A DNA stretch of 64,000 nucleotides from Microbaculum marinisediminis (GCF_025397915.1 NZ_JALIDZ010000001.1:558001-622000); one strand, 5' to 3'; positions 8,457-17,823 are shown, counted from the stretch's first letter. Made by a program: numbers and translations. Notes: generated from the letters alone by a model not told the origin.

Positions 8457-9356
8457 TTACGCGGCGGCGGCCTTGGTTTCGGGTTCGGCCTGCAAGCCGT
8501 GCAGGAAATCCGCTGCCCGCTGGGCATGGGCGGCGGCGCTAAAGATCGCCCGCTTGTCTTCCTTCAAGACTTTCAGCCAGCTCTGAATATAGGCTGCATG
8601 GTCGGTGCCGGGTTCTGGCGTCAAAGCCAGATCGGCGCAAAGAAACGCTGCGCCAAGTTCGGCAACCAGTTCTTCTCTAGCATAGCCTTCATCGCCCCAC
8701 CGCTTGCGTCCGAATTCACGGTCAAGTCGCTTCGGGGGCTTCGTCCAGTGGGTCAGCTCATGCGCCAGCGTGGCGTAGTATGACTCAGGACTGCGGAAGC
8801 TATCGAAATAAGGCATCTGCACATGATCGCTGCCGCCGCTATAGAAAGCCCGGTTGCCGCCATGCCGGATGTCTGCGCCGGTCGCCGCAAAGAAACTGTC
8901 GGCATGCTCGATCCGCTCTGACGGATCAATGACGGGCTCGGGCTTGGCATAGTAGTGATCGGCCAATCCGTCGATCTGCTCGACGTTGAAAACGGTATAC
9001 GCCTTCATAAAGGGGATTGTCCGTTCTTCTTCGCTGCCGTCGTCCTGTTCCTCGGTCTTGGTGATTGTGTTCGCGTAGACCACCGGATTGCCGCGCTCGC
9101 CCTTGCGGACATGCGCGTCAAGTTCCTTGGCCTGTTTGAAGGTCATCCAGTATGGCGAAATAAACCCTGCTTCCATCGCCGCGCCCCACAGCATCAAGAC
9201 ATTGATACCGCTATAGGCAAGGCCGTTATGGCGTAGCGGCTTGATAATCCGCCCGTCCATGTTTCCGGCGGACCACGGCTTTAGCCATGTCAATTCGCCC
9301 TGCTCCAGATCGGCAATGATCTTGTCGGTCACTTTCTGATAGATATCGGTTTTCAT
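8457..9356 (-). CDS. ardC: ArdC-like antirestriction protein
   Basis: 299-residue protein of the ArdC family: an N-terminal ssDNA-binding domain (DUF1738; DIYQKVTDKIIADLEQG, WLKPW, YSGINVLMLW) followed by a zincin-like metalloprotease domain with ATLAHELTHWTKPP (HExxH). ArdC proteins protect incoming single-stranded DNA from host restriction during conjugation. I chose the ATG at 9356 because an AAGGAAGGAAAAAG ribosome site lies upstream; a longer frame starts at 9395. The C-terminus is Ala-rich. It lies next to the element's own defence block, as is common on conjugative DNA. Confidence 0.85.
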   Translation of the reverse strand: MKTDIYQKVTDKIIADLEQGELTWLKPWSAGNMDGRIIKPLRHNGLAYSGINVLMLWGAAMEAGFISPYWMTFKQAKELDAHVRKGERGNPVVYANTITKTEEQDDGSEEERTIPFMKAYTVFNVEQIDGLADHYYAKPEPVIDPSERIEHADSFFAATGADIRHGGNRAFYSGGSDHVQMPYFDSFRSPESYYATLAHELTHWTKPPKRLDREFGRKRWGDEGYAREELVAELGAAFLCADLALTPEPGTDHAAYIQSWLKVLKEDKRAIFSAAAHAQRAADFLHGLQAEPETKAAAA

Positions 9357-9694
9357 TGGCTTTTTCCTTCCTTGGTTAGCCGGTTGCGCATGCAACCGGA
9401 CTAGGCCCGCGCCAATGAGCGGGGGGAGACCGTCCAGACCGCAGACAGCGGTGGGGGATCACCCGCCCTGCACAAACGAAGTGCGGAAGGATGGGGAGAC
9501 CGCTGGCTGTGCCCGCAGCGAAACGAAGGGCTTGGTCTTGACGGAGGACGGGGCCGCAGGCCCCCAAACAGGAAAGAAAGTCAGCCCACCAGGGCTGTCA
9601 GAAAATCATGCGCAAGGGATGGAAGCCGAATGGCCGAGACCGGCAAAGACGGGCTCGGTTCACGACAGCCCGTCCCGAAATGGGGTGCCAATGA
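9357..9694. other. Noncoding spacer with hairpin array
   Basis: The 338 bp between the ArdC start and the ATPase stop hold no credible gene; a plus-strand frame of 115 codons crosses it but has poor composition and no ribosome site. The right half contains several perfect hairpins (see the separate entry). Similar hairpin-rich text often precedes ardC on alphaproteobacterial elements, by my recollection only. Confidence 0.45.
9550..9674. ncRNA. Candidate structured RNA or DNA element (three perfect hairpins)
   Basis: Three hairpins follow one another: GGGGCC/GGCCCC with a 3-nt loop (9550-9564), CAGCCC/GGGCTG with an ACCA loop (9582-9597), and GACGGGCT/AGCCCGTC with an 11-nt loop (9648-9674). 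A weaker stem lies at about 9624-9644. Perfect pairing without coding potential suggests conserved structure. Strand and function are unknown; it could be an origin, a terminator cluster or an RNA. Confidence 0.35.
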
Positions 9695-12091
9695 CTAAGT
9701 TTTCCAGGGTATTTGAGACTTGCCGCACTTGCAGGAAATGGCTTTCTCACCGGGCACTTTGACGTCTGCGCGAATATGACGGCCACAATGCTCGCAAACA
9801 AAAAGCGCAACCAGTTTCTCGATATCTTCGAGCAATACATCGATATCCTCGCCGACGATTTTATCGGCATTATCGTGAGAGACCAGGTTCGCAATAAGAG
9901 CGGAGCCTGCCAGATCAGAGAAGATTTGCGTATCCAGCAGATCGGGAGACTTGTCCTTCAACGTCGAACGCAGCGCACTGATCAATTCGTCGGACATGCG
10001 CTTTTCGTTTATATCGTTGAAGCGGAAGGCCACTTTGACTTCGAGTGCCTGGCAGATGTTCTTGAGGACAAGCTCCAGCAGCTTGCGCAGGTCATTGGTG
10101 ACGTCTTCCTTGCCCTTCTTCTGCTCGATGATCTCTTTCAGCGTTGCGGGGCTGTTTTCGAGAAGAATGCCATTGGCATCATCTGACCGGACCTCATGAA
10201 AGATCCAGCCATGCTGTCCCATCTCCTTCTTGATTATGTCGAACCAAATATTCTCGTGCGTCAGGATGATGATCTGCCAATCGGCGAACTCGTCGCGCAA
10301 TAGGCGCAAGAGCCTGCGGCGATGGGATGTATCAAAACTTGTAACGATATCATCTAGAACAAGGAACTTGGCGTGCTTGTTGAAGATGCGCGCGTTCGCA
10401 AGGAACAGCACGACGCCGAGGCTGTTAAGGTGACTCTCACTTAAATACTTGCGAGGCGGTTGAGTGGGCGTGCCATGAAACGAGTACTGGAACTCGACCC
10501 CTTCATCACCAACCATCGACAGGCGAACTTTGTCCACGGCCTCCTTGGGATGAAGCGCCGCGTAGAACTTCCCGACATCAGCGCTGATCGTGTCGAGTAC
10601 GGCTTGAAGCGCGCCATTCTGAACTTTGATGAAGGCTTCCAGTATCGAGGAAAGGGTAATGATCTGGCCTTCATACGCGTCTTTTATCTTCTGGTAAGTC
10701 TCAAAGTCGTTCACCTGGTCGCTGACCGTCTTAAGCTTGGTCAACGTGGCTGCGACCTTCTTTTCCAATTCTGTGAGTTGCAGCTTCTTGGCAGCCTCAT
10801 TGGCGTGCTTCACAGCCTTTTCGGCTTCCGTACGCAACGCCTTGAGATCAGAATCAAAATTGGCGGGGGTTGCAAAAATTCTCTTCTCATCGAAGGCAGA
10901 TTTCAGGTCTGCTAAAAAGGTCCGAAGCTTGAGGCGCGCAGTCTTGGCAGACTCGATCAGCGATGAGAAATCCTCCAGATCAGAGTAAGTCTCTGTGATC
11001 GTTTTCGTCTTGAGGCCCGCAGTGGTGACGGTTTCAGCAAGCGCATCCTTGAGCAAGCCTGCTTCATCTAGCTGCTGTTGCAAAGCCTCCAAGGCTTCGA
11101 GGCGCTTGCTGACCTCTTCCTGAAGTTGTGAAAGCTCGTAGGGACTAAGACAAAACGGGCATTGCGGATCGGTGAAGACCTTGTCGTCGAGAACGGCCTT
11201 GCCGCGCGACAGGAAATCGCTGAGCCGCAGCTTGTTGACGTTCTCGTTCTCCTTGGCGATGGCATTGTATTTTTCCGTAAACGCCTTGGCGTCCTGAGAG
11301 ACCTGATCAATGTCACCGACCAGTTCACTACATGCCTTTTCAAGCTGCGCGAGTCTTTCCGCCAGGCGTATCTTCTCTTCACTGCTTCCCTGTCCCCGCA
11401 GCTCTTCCAGCGCTTCGGCGTAGGATTCTTCGTCTGCAACTTTTGTCTTAAGCTCAAATGGCTCCATGACTTTTTCGGCAATACCGTAAAACTCATTTCT
11501 GTTTGGAACCACCTGACCTGTTTCTTCAATCATTCCGGATTGAAGGCGCTGAATCTGCTGCTTTGCTGTCGTGTATTCGCTTTCTTTCTCAAGCTGGTTT
11601 TTTGTCTGCAGCAAGACATTTCTGAACTTAGTAATTTCACTGTAGCCAATTATATCGGCAATAGCTTCGCGCTTTCCGCCCTTTGTCTTATCGAGAAAGT
11701 TTACAATGTCGGCGTGTCTGAGAATGATATTGTCACTCTTCAGGTCGGCGATGAGCTGCCCCACATTGTCATTGGCATAGGTGGTTGAGGTTTTCAGCGT
11801 TGCTGAGAGTGCCTTGGTTCCGTTGCGGTCTGTGCCGTCAAAAACCAACTCGACGCTACTGGGCTCGTCGTCGGCCAGGACATTGCGCAACGAGTCTTGT
11901 TTGCAATCCTCCCGCCACAAATGGTCCACGCGGTCATGAATGAACCACTCAAGCGCATCTGTGATGGTGCTCTTGCCCGATGCGTTCTCGCCGAAGATGG
12001 CAACGCTCTTGGTTTTCTTCGAAAAATCGAGCGGAAGCTCGAAGCGTGCCCCGCGGAAGCGCGAGACCTTGAGCTTGTGAATCTTAGTCAT
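9695..12091 (-). CDS. RloC/Rad50-like zinc-hook ATPase, putative defence effector
   Basis: 798-residue ABC-type ATPase. Walker A is GENASGKST at 34-42. Long coiled coils flank a zinc-hook CPFC at 311-314. The ABC signature YLSESHLNSLG is at 549-559, Walker B FLVLDD at 576-581 and the switch His in LTHE at 610-613. The C-terminal helical region has an R-x3-E pair (R669, E673) and S738-H739, compatible with the HEPN anticodon nuclease arrangement of PrrC/RloC. It then ends in a zinc ribbon (C766, C769, C787, C789). Its length and its place beside type I hsd genes also fit RloC, a translation-blocking antiphage protein. The nuclease assignment is inference. The start overlaps the stop of a small upstream gene by 8 bp. 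Confidence 0.6.
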   Translation of the reverse strand: MTKIHKLKVSRFRGARFELPLDFSKKTKSVAIFGENASGKSTITDALEWFIHDRVDHLWREDCKQDSLRNVLADDEPSSVELVFDGTDRNGTKALSATLKTSTTYANDNVGQLIADLKSDNIILRHADIVNFLDKTKGGKREAIADIIGYSEITKFRNVLLQTKNQLEKESEYTTAKQQIQRLQSGMIEETGQVVPNRNEFYGIAEKVMEPFELKTKVADEESYAEALEELRGQGSSEEKIRLAERLAQLEKACSELVGDIDQVSQDAKAFTEKYNAIAKENENVNKLRLSDFLSRGKAVLDDKVFTDPQCPFCLSPYELSQLQEEVSKRLEALEALQQQLDEAGLLKDALAETVTTAGLKTKTITETYSDLEDFSSLIESAKTARLKLRTFLADLKSAFDEKRIFATPANFDSDLKALRTEAEKAVKHANEAAKKLQLTELEKKVAATLTKLKTVSDQVNDFETYQKIKDAYEGQIITLSSILEAFIKVQNGALQAVLDTISADVGKFYAALHPKEAVDKVRLSMVGDEGVEFQYSFHGTPTQPPRKYLSESHLNSLGVVLFLANARIFNKHAKFLVLDDIVTSFDTSHRRRLLRLLRDEFADWQIIILTHENIWFDIIKKEMGQHGWIFHEVRSDDANGILLENSPATLKEIIEQKKGKEDVTNDLRKLLELVLKNICQALEVKVAFRFNDINEKRMSDELISALRSTLKDKSPDLLDTQIFSDLAGSALIANLVSHDNADKIVGEDIDVLLEDIEKLVALFVCEHCGRHIRADVKVPGEKAISCKCGKSQIPWKT

Positions 12092-12305
12092 GACCGGTCT
12101 GCCCGCTGTCCGCCGCGACAGCCGTGAGCGCGTCCTTCCGCGCCTCTTCCAGCGCTCGCAGCAACTTGATCTTGCTCAGATCGTTATCTTTGCGCAGCTC
12201 GGTAACAGCGGACACGGTGTCCATATCGAGGGATTCATCCTTCGCCTGGGAGTCCAGGAACTCCGTAATAACCTGCGAAGCTGTCTTGATGTTTTCGGTG
12301 GCCAA
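12084..12305 (-). CDS. Small acidic/helical partner of the zinc-hook ATPase (73 aa)
   Basis: 73-residue protein encoded directly before the ATPase gene and overlapping it by 8 bp, so it is almost certainly co-translated. The start is TTG at 12305, preceded by a GGGGGGA run that can serve as ribosome site. The sequence is two predicted helices rich in Asp, Glu, Lys and Ala (SQVITEFLDSQAKDESLDMD, then LSKIKLLRALEEARKDALTA). No known domain is recognised. The coupling suggests an antitoxin, inhibitor or complex subunit for the ATPase; that role is inference from position only. Confidence 0.55.
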   Translation of the reverse strand: MATENIKTASQVITEFLDSQAKDESLDMDTVSAVTELRKDNDLSKIKLLRALEEARKDALTAVAADSGQTGHD

Positions 12306-12334
12306 AGCCCGTCCCCCCCGTTTAGTATTAGTAA

Positions 12335-12778
12335 ATGCGAATATTATTTACACAAACATACAACCTCAACGAGCAAGAAATCAAGTTCGTTCGCGGCATT
12401 GCCGGAATTTACTTTATCTATTTAACCGAAAGTGAAATCTCATATCCCTTCTCGAACTCAAAGCTGATCTACATCGGCATGAGCGAGTCAAAACAAAACA
12501 GCCTATTCAAGAGGCTCGGCGGCCATTTGTCTGGCCAGTCCGGTAACATGGGAATTAGCAACTACGCGAAGGCACAGAAGGTGAAGTTTACGTACTATTC
12601 TGCCAACGTGCTAAGCAACTATGGTAACGACAACCTTTTTGACATTGAAAATTTTTTCTTAAGTGATTTCCTCAAGCACTACGGCTGCTTTCCCATCTGC
12701 AATGGCCAGTCAGGTCATAAACCGGGCGAAACATCGAATCCGATAAAAGCATCGGTAGATTGGTCCTACTTCGACTAA
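12335..12778 (+). CDS. GIY-YIG family nuclease
   Basis: 147-residue protein with the complete GIY-YIG pattern: GIY at 24-26, YIG at 46-48, Arg60 in the LFKRLGGH helix, Glu105 in DIENFFLSDF, and Asn123 in ICNGQ. It is thus a probable single-domain endonuclease that cuts DNA. It starts only 29 bp from the divergent small gene of the ATPase unit and runs toward the end of hsdR. It is markedly AT-rich compared with its neighbours, a sign of separate acquisition. There is no clear ribosome site; GTAAAT/ATTTAC repeats flank the start (12331-12351). Its role in defence is inferred from location. Confidence 0.7.
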   Translation: MRILFTQTYNLNEQEIKFVRGIAGIYFIYLTESEISYPFSNSKLIYIGMSESKQNSLFKRLGGHLSGQSGNMGISNYAKAQKVKFTYYSANVLSNYGNDNLFDIENFFLSDFLKHYGCFPICNGQSGHKPGETSNPIKASVDWSYFD

Positions 12779-12808
12779 CCATCATGCTCTCTTAAGGCGG
12801 CTGGATGG

Positions 12809-15139
12809 TCAGTTAGAGTAAAGCGATGTTTGCATATTCCGGAAGGCGTCTTTGACCGTCGCAAGACCGCCCAGCTTTTCCTTGCCTTCGCTGACACTGC
12901 CGTAGCGCGCCGTCAGGAATGTGCCGAGCTTCTTGGTCGCGAGTTCGCTTTCCCCACGAGCCTCATAGGCCGCAAGTATCGCTAGAAGCAGGTCTTTCAT
13001 ATCGCCGTCTGCGTCAGTCATTCCTACTGACCGAACATTGTCGGCGCGTTCGTGTCGGGTTTTCGGCGGATTCGTAAACAGCACGTAGCTGAGAACGTCG
13101 AACAGGTCGCTGTCGGGAGCATCGACAAGTCTTCGGATGTCATTGAGCCGATCCGCGTCATAACCGCGATCAGAAAGCTGCTGCAAGAAATGATCACGAT
13201 TGTCAGGGTCGCTCCAAACTGTGCGTAGGTGATCTTCGTCAGGCACAATCCCGGACAGATCACCAAACAGCCGTTCGAGAAATTCTGCCGCAGAAATGGG
13301 TTTACCTTCAGGGCTCCAGTAGGTCGTTGACGCGATGTACTTGATTTTCCGAACGCTTCCATCCGAAAGCTTCACGACAATTTTCTCGCGTGGCGGTTCT
13401 TCGGGCCCTTCTCCGCCCGGTTCGGGTGGCTCTTCGTCCGGTCCTGGCTCAGGTCCGGCAGGAGGGACGCGCGGGCCTCTTGGGGGCTCTGGTTCAAGCG
13501 GCTCACCATCCCATTCAGGGTCGTTGAAGTTCTCATGTGCTTTTACGAAATCCCAGATGGTGAAGAAGTCCTTCCCTTCGTAGGTCCGCGTACCGCGACC
13601 GATAATCTGCTTGAATTCGATCATGGAGCGGATCGGGCGCATGAGCACGATATGGCGAATGTTGCGCGCATCCACTCCCGTCGAGAGCTTCTGAGAGGTC
13701 GTCAGAACAGTCGGGATCGTCTTGTCATTGTCTTGGAAGTCGCGAAGATGCTGTTCGCCGACAGCCCCGTCATCGGCAGTGACACGGTGGCAATAGTGAG
13801 GGTTTTTGCTGTCCTTCACCTGGTTGATCAGGTCGCGCACCAGAGCCGCGTGGTCCTGCGTGGCGCAGAAGACCAGCGTCTTCTGCCTTTGGTCGAGCTG
13901 GCCCATGAATTCTTTCACGCGGCTCAGCTCGCGTTCGGGAATGATAATGCGAGTATTGAAATCGCCTTCAGAGAAGGCTTCACCTGCTTCGACATCACCA
14001 GTAACCAGCTCGTCGCTGCCGTCATAGACATACTCGTCGATGGTGCTCGCCATCTGGCGAACCTTGAATGGCGTCAGGAATCCGTCTTCGATCCCATCGC
14101 GCAGGGCGTAAGTGTAAACGGGGTCCCCGAAATACGCATAGGTATCTGCGTTGTGTTTGCGCTTGGGGGTCGCTGTCAGTCCAAGCTGCACAGCGGGCTC
14201 AAAATACTCAAGCAAGCGCCGCCATTCGCTTTCGTCCTTCGCGCCGCCTCGGTGGCATTCATCGATGACGATGAAGTCGAAGAAGTCAGGCGGGTACTGC
14301 GTATAAACGGGCTCACCTTCGCCCGTCATGAAGGTCTGGAAGATTGTAAAGAACAGGCTCGCGTTTTTCGGCGGCTTGCCATGGTTCTTCCGGATCGTGT
14401 CCGGATCAATCCTTGTCACCGCATCATTCGGAAAAGCGGAAAAGGCGTTGTAGGCCTGATCGGCAAGGATGTTGCGGTCAGCAAGGAAGAGGATGCGCGG
14501 ACGGCGCACCGGCTCGCCCGTGAGATTCCATTTGGCCTGAAAGAGCTTCCACGCGATCTGGAAGGCGATGGATGTCTTGCCCGTCCCCGTGGCAAGCGTT
14601 AGCAGAATGCGCCGATCACCCTTCGCCAAAGCTTCAAGCGCTGCCGTGATTGCCTTGTGCTGGTAGTAGCGCAACTCCCACTTGCCGCCGTCCGTCTCGA
14701 AATCCACCGCCCCGAAACGTTCGCGCCAGTCGTTTTGATCGGCAAAGGTGCGGTCCCATAGCTCTTCGGGAGTCGGGAAGGGCAAGTCCATGTCGCCCTC
14801 GGCCCCGTTCGCCATGTCGATCTGATACCAGCTCAAGCCGTTCGACGCGTAGGCATAGCGCGAACCCAAACGGGTCGCGTAGTCTTTCGCCTGTCCAACA
14901 CCGTTGCGGTGGCTGACGCCTGCGCGCTTGGCTTCCAGTACAGCGAGCTTCTGGCCCTTGTGGATCAGTACATAGTCGGCAGACAGCCCCTTGCCGCGCG
15001 TACCGCCCGACTGAATCCGCCCAGGGCAGATGACTTCACGGCGAACCTTTGAGCCGTTCTGTCCCCAGCCCGCCGCCGCAAGAACGGGGTCTATGCGCTC
15101 GGCGCGGGTATCGGCTTCGGTTTCGTCGTGAATACTCAT
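12809..15139 (-). CDS. hsdR: Type I restriction enzyme R subunit (HsdR, EcoEI-like)
   Basis: 776-residue restriction and translocation subunit. The N-terminal PD-(D/E)xK nuclease has D55 and E69-A-K71. The SF2 motor has ATGTGKT at 183-189, DECH at 293-296, and QIIGRGTR in motif VI. A Pro/Glu-rich spacer (EPEPPRGPRVPPAGPEPGPD region) precedes a C-terminal domain that matches EcoEI-type R subunits. It is the last gene of hsdM-hsdS-hsdR, 17 bp after hsdS, so restriction follows methylation in expression order. All key residues look intact, so the system should be active. Confidence 0.92.
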   Translation of the reverse strand: MSIHDETEADTRAERIDPVLAAAGWGQNGSKVRREVICPGRIQSGGTRGKGLSADYVLIHKGQKLAVLEAKRAGVSHRNGVGQAKDYATRLGSRYAYASNGLSWYQIDMANGAEGDMDLPFPTPEELWDRTFADQNDWRERFGAVDFETDGGKWELRYYQHKAITAALEALAKGDRRILLTLATGTGKTSIAFQIAWKLFQAKWNLTGEPVRRPRILFLADRNILADQAYNAFSAFPNDAVTRIDPDTIRKNHGKPPKNASLFFTIFQTFMTGEGEPVYTQYPPDFFDFIVIDECHRGGAKDESEWRRLLEYFEPAVQLGLTATPKRKHNADTYAYFGDPVYTYALRDGIEDGFLTPFKVRQMASTIDEYVYDGSDELVTGDVEAGEAFSEGDFNTRIIIPERELSRVKEFMGQLDQRQKTLVFCATQDHAALVRDLINQVKDSKNPHYCHRVTADDGAVGEQHLRDFQDNDKTIPTVLTTSQKLSTGVDARNIRHIVLMRPIRSMIEFKQIIGRGTRTYEGKDFFTIWDFVKAHENFNDPEWDGEPLEPEPPRGPRVPPAGPEPGPDEEPPEPGGEGPEEPPREKIVVKLSDGSVRKIKYIASTTYWSPEGKPISAAEFLERLFGDLSGIVPDEDHLRTVWSDPDNRDHFLQQLSDRGYDADRLNDIRRLVDAPDSDLFDVLSYVLFTNPPKTRHERADNVRSVGMTDADGDMKDLLLAILAAYEARGESELATKKLGTFLTARYGSVSEGKEKLGGLATVKDAFRNMQTSLYSN

Positions 15140-15156
15140 CGTCTTTACTCGTTACG

Positions 15157-16347
15157 TCATGTTAATTCGCCCGCGAAGGCTTTCTGCAAAAGTGATTGTC
15201 GAAGATCTTCAATGTCCTGAATCTTCTTGTTTGCTAATTCGCTCAAAGCTCGGCAAGAAATATGTACTTCATCGATAACTTCAGCGATGCGCCGCTGCAT
15301 ATCCAGTGGTGGCAGTTCGAAACGATAGGCGAACAAATGTTTCCTATTCACTTTGGGCATGCCCGCTCTGTCTGAGCCGCTGATTGCATACTCCGTAAAA
15401 TCGTGTCCCAAGAGCATGTGAAATAAGAAGTCTCTATCCAGCTTGTCGGGGTTCGGAGTAAGAGGGTAGACGTCTGCGCTACAAAGTCCTTGAAAGTCAG
15501 GCCTAGCAGCTTTTCTTAAGTAGGGCCTGATCTTACTATAGAGGACGGTTGTTTCGTTAAAGAGATACTTGCCAGACTTCAGCTTTTCTTCACGCGCCGT
15601 TTTTACGTCAATGAGTTCATCCGTTCCCGTGATCATATTCCCCGCGCCGAGGTGAAGCATGTCGATGTACGAATCTTCTCGTGGATCAACGAGACTCGAT
15701 TTAATTTCCGCAACATCGGAGAGGGTGACATTCTCGCCATCTGACACACAACGGCCAAGTTCATCCGCTTTGATACTCTCAAATAATTCTCGCGCGTTTT
15801 GGAGGTTGGCTTCAGCATTTTCACGGGCGCGGGCTAGACCCCTGAAGGCCTCATTTAGAACCGCGACAATTCGCTGTTGTTCTTCGAGAGGCGGGATCGC
15901 TATCGGCCAATCTTTGACAGTGGCCTGCGTGATAGAGGGAGGATTTGCCTTGTTTGAGAACTCGTAGATGTCAATGCCACGCATCCACCAAGCTAAGAAG
16001 TCAGATGAAATCTTCTCTTGGTCGGGAATAAGTCCCATAATATTATTATCTACACAACTAGCGACCTTGATCCGCCGCTTCTTGTTCGTCGCGATTGCAC
16101 CACCGACCTTTGGAAATACGATACTCTCGGGCGGCAACACCTTTGCGCCAAGTGCATTCCTAATTTCCTCAGAAATATAATTCGGAGTCTCAATCAGGTA
16201 ATCTTCGTTTCCAACGGTATTCATATCGCCAACCTTGAAGACGGGGAAGTCTCCTTTGGGGCAACCTTGATGCTTGAGTGGGAAGCCAGCGCCAGACTGG
16301 ATTTGACAGACTTCACCCAAAGTGGCGTGGCTCCACACTGACCTCAC
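15157..16347 (-). CDS. hsdS: Type I R-M specificity subunit (HsdS)
   Basis: 396-residue DNA recognition subunit with two target recognition domains (about residues 5-150 and 205-345), each followed by a conserved helix. The first helix starts near IPPLEEQQRIVAVLNEAF, the second near LPPLDMQRRIAEVIDE. This half-repeat layout is diagnostic of HsdS. Start is GTG at 16347, overlapping the TGA of hsdM, so the two are translationally coupled. The recognition sequence cannot be predicted from sequence alone. Slightly more AT-rich recognition domains suggest exchange by recombination, as usual for this subunit. Confidence 0.9.
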   Translation of the reverse strand: MRSVWSHATLGEVCQIQSGAGFPLKHQGCPKGDFPVFKVGDMNTVGNEDYLIETPNYISEEIRNALGAKVLPPESIVFPKVGGAIATNKKRRIKVASCVDNNIMGLIPDQEKISSDFLAWWMRGIDIYEFSNKANPPSITQATVKDWPIAIPPLEEQQRIVAVLNEAFRGLARARENAEANLQNARELFESIKADELGRCVSDGENVTLSDVAEIKSSLVDPREDSYIDMLHLGAGNMITGTDELIDVKTAREEKLKSGKYLFNETTVLYSKIRPYLRKAARPDFQGLCSADVYPLTPNPDKLDRDFLFHMLLGHDFTEYAISGSDRAGMPKVNRKHLFAYRFELPPLDMQRRIAEVIDEVHISCRALSELANKKIQDIEDLRQSLLQKAFAGELT

Positions 16348-17792
16348 AGCATCCCCCGAATGTCTTCAAGGATTTGTGCCGTTTCAGCGTCCCGCGCCAG
16401 CATGTCGGAAATGATCTCTTCGGGGCTTCGCAGCGCCTCAGCCTCCGGTGTGTTGGGGTTCTTGACCGATAGGTCATAGGTCCCCTCGTCCAGATCGGCG
16501 CGGTTCACGATCCAGCTATTCAGCCCAGGCGCGCGAGTGCGTTGTAGTTTCACGAACTCAGACAGATCATCGTCATTCAGCGGGTTGGTCTTGCCGAGGC
16601 TGCGCCCAGGGTTGAGCTGGTAATACCAGATATCCCGCGTCGGTGCGCCTTTATCGAAGAACAGCACCACGGTCCTCACAACGGCCCCCTGAAACGTACC
16701 TGCCGGGCAATCAAGGATTGTATGTAATTCCGCGGCCTCCAAAAGTTCTTTGCGTAGGGCGATCGAGGCGCTGTCGGTATTGCTGAGGAAGGTGTTCTTA
16801 ATCACCACGGCTGCCCGCCCGCCTGCCTTAAGCTTGCGGATGAAGTGTTGCAGGAACAGATATGCCGTCTCGCCCGTACGGATCGGGAAGTTCTGCTGCA
16901 CCTCGCGCCGCTCGCCACCACCGAAGGGGGGATTGGCGAGGATGATGTCATGGCGGTCCTTTTCCTGAATATCCATCACGTTCTCATTGAGCGTGTTGGA
17001 GTGGATCAGGTTCGGAGCCTCGATGCCGTGCAGGACCATGTTCATGATCCCGATGATGTAGGCGAGGCCCTTCTTCTCCTGACCAAAGAATGTCTTGGCT
17101 TGCAGGGTCTCATATTCGGACGCGGAGAGCTTATCGGTGCGCAGGTAGTCGTACGCTTCGCAGAGGAAGCCCGCCGAACCGACTGCGCCGTCATAGATCG
17201 TCTCGCCGATCTTGGGGGCGGTGACTTTGATCATGGCACGGATAAGCGGGCGCGGCGTGTAGTATTCGCCCCCATTGCGCCCCGCGTTGCCCATGCGACG
17301 GATACGGGTTTCGTAGAGCTGGGACAGCTCGTGCCGCTCGGCCTGGGTGTTGAAAGACAGGCCGTCCACGGCTTCGAGCACGTCACGAAGAATATAGCCC
17401 GAGCGAAACTTGTTGCGCAGTTCGGTAAAGACTTCGCCGATCTTATATTGGATCGTTTGCGGGCTCGTCGCAGATTGACGGAAGGACCCAAGGTACGGGA
17501 AAAGCTCCTGATCAACGAACTTGATCAGATCGTCGCCAATGCGGGCGGCGTTATGATCAAATTCGCTATCCTTCTTTGGTGCGGCCCACTTGTCCCAGTT
17601 GAATTCGCCTTCAATGATTGGGGTGTAGTCCTCGCCGTCGAGTTCAGCGCGATCACTGCGCTCGGTTTCGAGATCGTGAAGGTACTTCAGGAACAGCACC
17701 CATGAAGTCTGCTCTACGTAGTCCAGCTCATTTGCGATGCCTTCTTCTGCGCGAAGGTCCCTCTCGATCTTGTTGAAAGCGTTCTCGTACAA
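16344..17792 (-). CDS. hsdM: Type I R-M DNA adenine methyltransferase (HsdM)
   Basis: 482-residue N6-adenine methyltransferase. The start is TTG at 17792: an AGGAGG ribosome site stands four bases upstream, and the protein then begins MYENAFNKIERDLRAEEG, as HsdM proteins do. The longer frame to 17999 overlaps the regulatory gene and is not protein-like. HsdM_N covers about residues 1-130. The SAM-binding motif DGAVGSAGF is at 201-209, an unusual version of DPAxGSGGF, and NPPF is at 287-290. It modifies host DNA together with HsdS and forms the core of the restriction complex. Confidence 0.9.
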   Translation of the reverse strand: MYENAFNKIERDLRAEEGIANELDYVEQTSWVLFLKYLHDLETERSDRAELDGEDYTPIIEGEFNWDKWAAPKKDSEFDHNAARIGDDLIKFVDQELFPYLGSFRQSATSPQTIQYKIGEVFTELRNKFRSGYILRDVLEAVDGLSFNTQAERHELSQLYETRIRRMGNAGRNGGEYYTPRPLIRAMIKVTAPKIGETIYDGAVGSAGFLCEAYDYLRTDKLSASEYETLQAKTFFGQEKKGLAYIIGIMNMVLHGIEAPNLIHSNTLNENVMDIQEKDRHDIILANPPFGGGERREVQQNFPIRTGETAYLFLQHFIRKLKAGGRAAVVIKNTFLSNTDSASIALRKELLEAAELHTILDCPAGTFQGAVVRTVVLFFDKGAPTRDIWYYQLNPGRSLGKTNPLNDDDLSEFVKLQRTRAPGLNSWIVNRADLDEGTYDLSVKNPNTPEAEALRSPEEIISDMLARDAETAQILEDIRGML

Positions 17793-17823
17793 TTTGCCTC
17801 CTGCTGGACTACTTAGCGACTTG

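Noticed and set aside
13535-14602. Long plus-strand frame opposite hsdR
   Set aside because: Shadow of hsdR, which carries the nuclease and helicase motifs.
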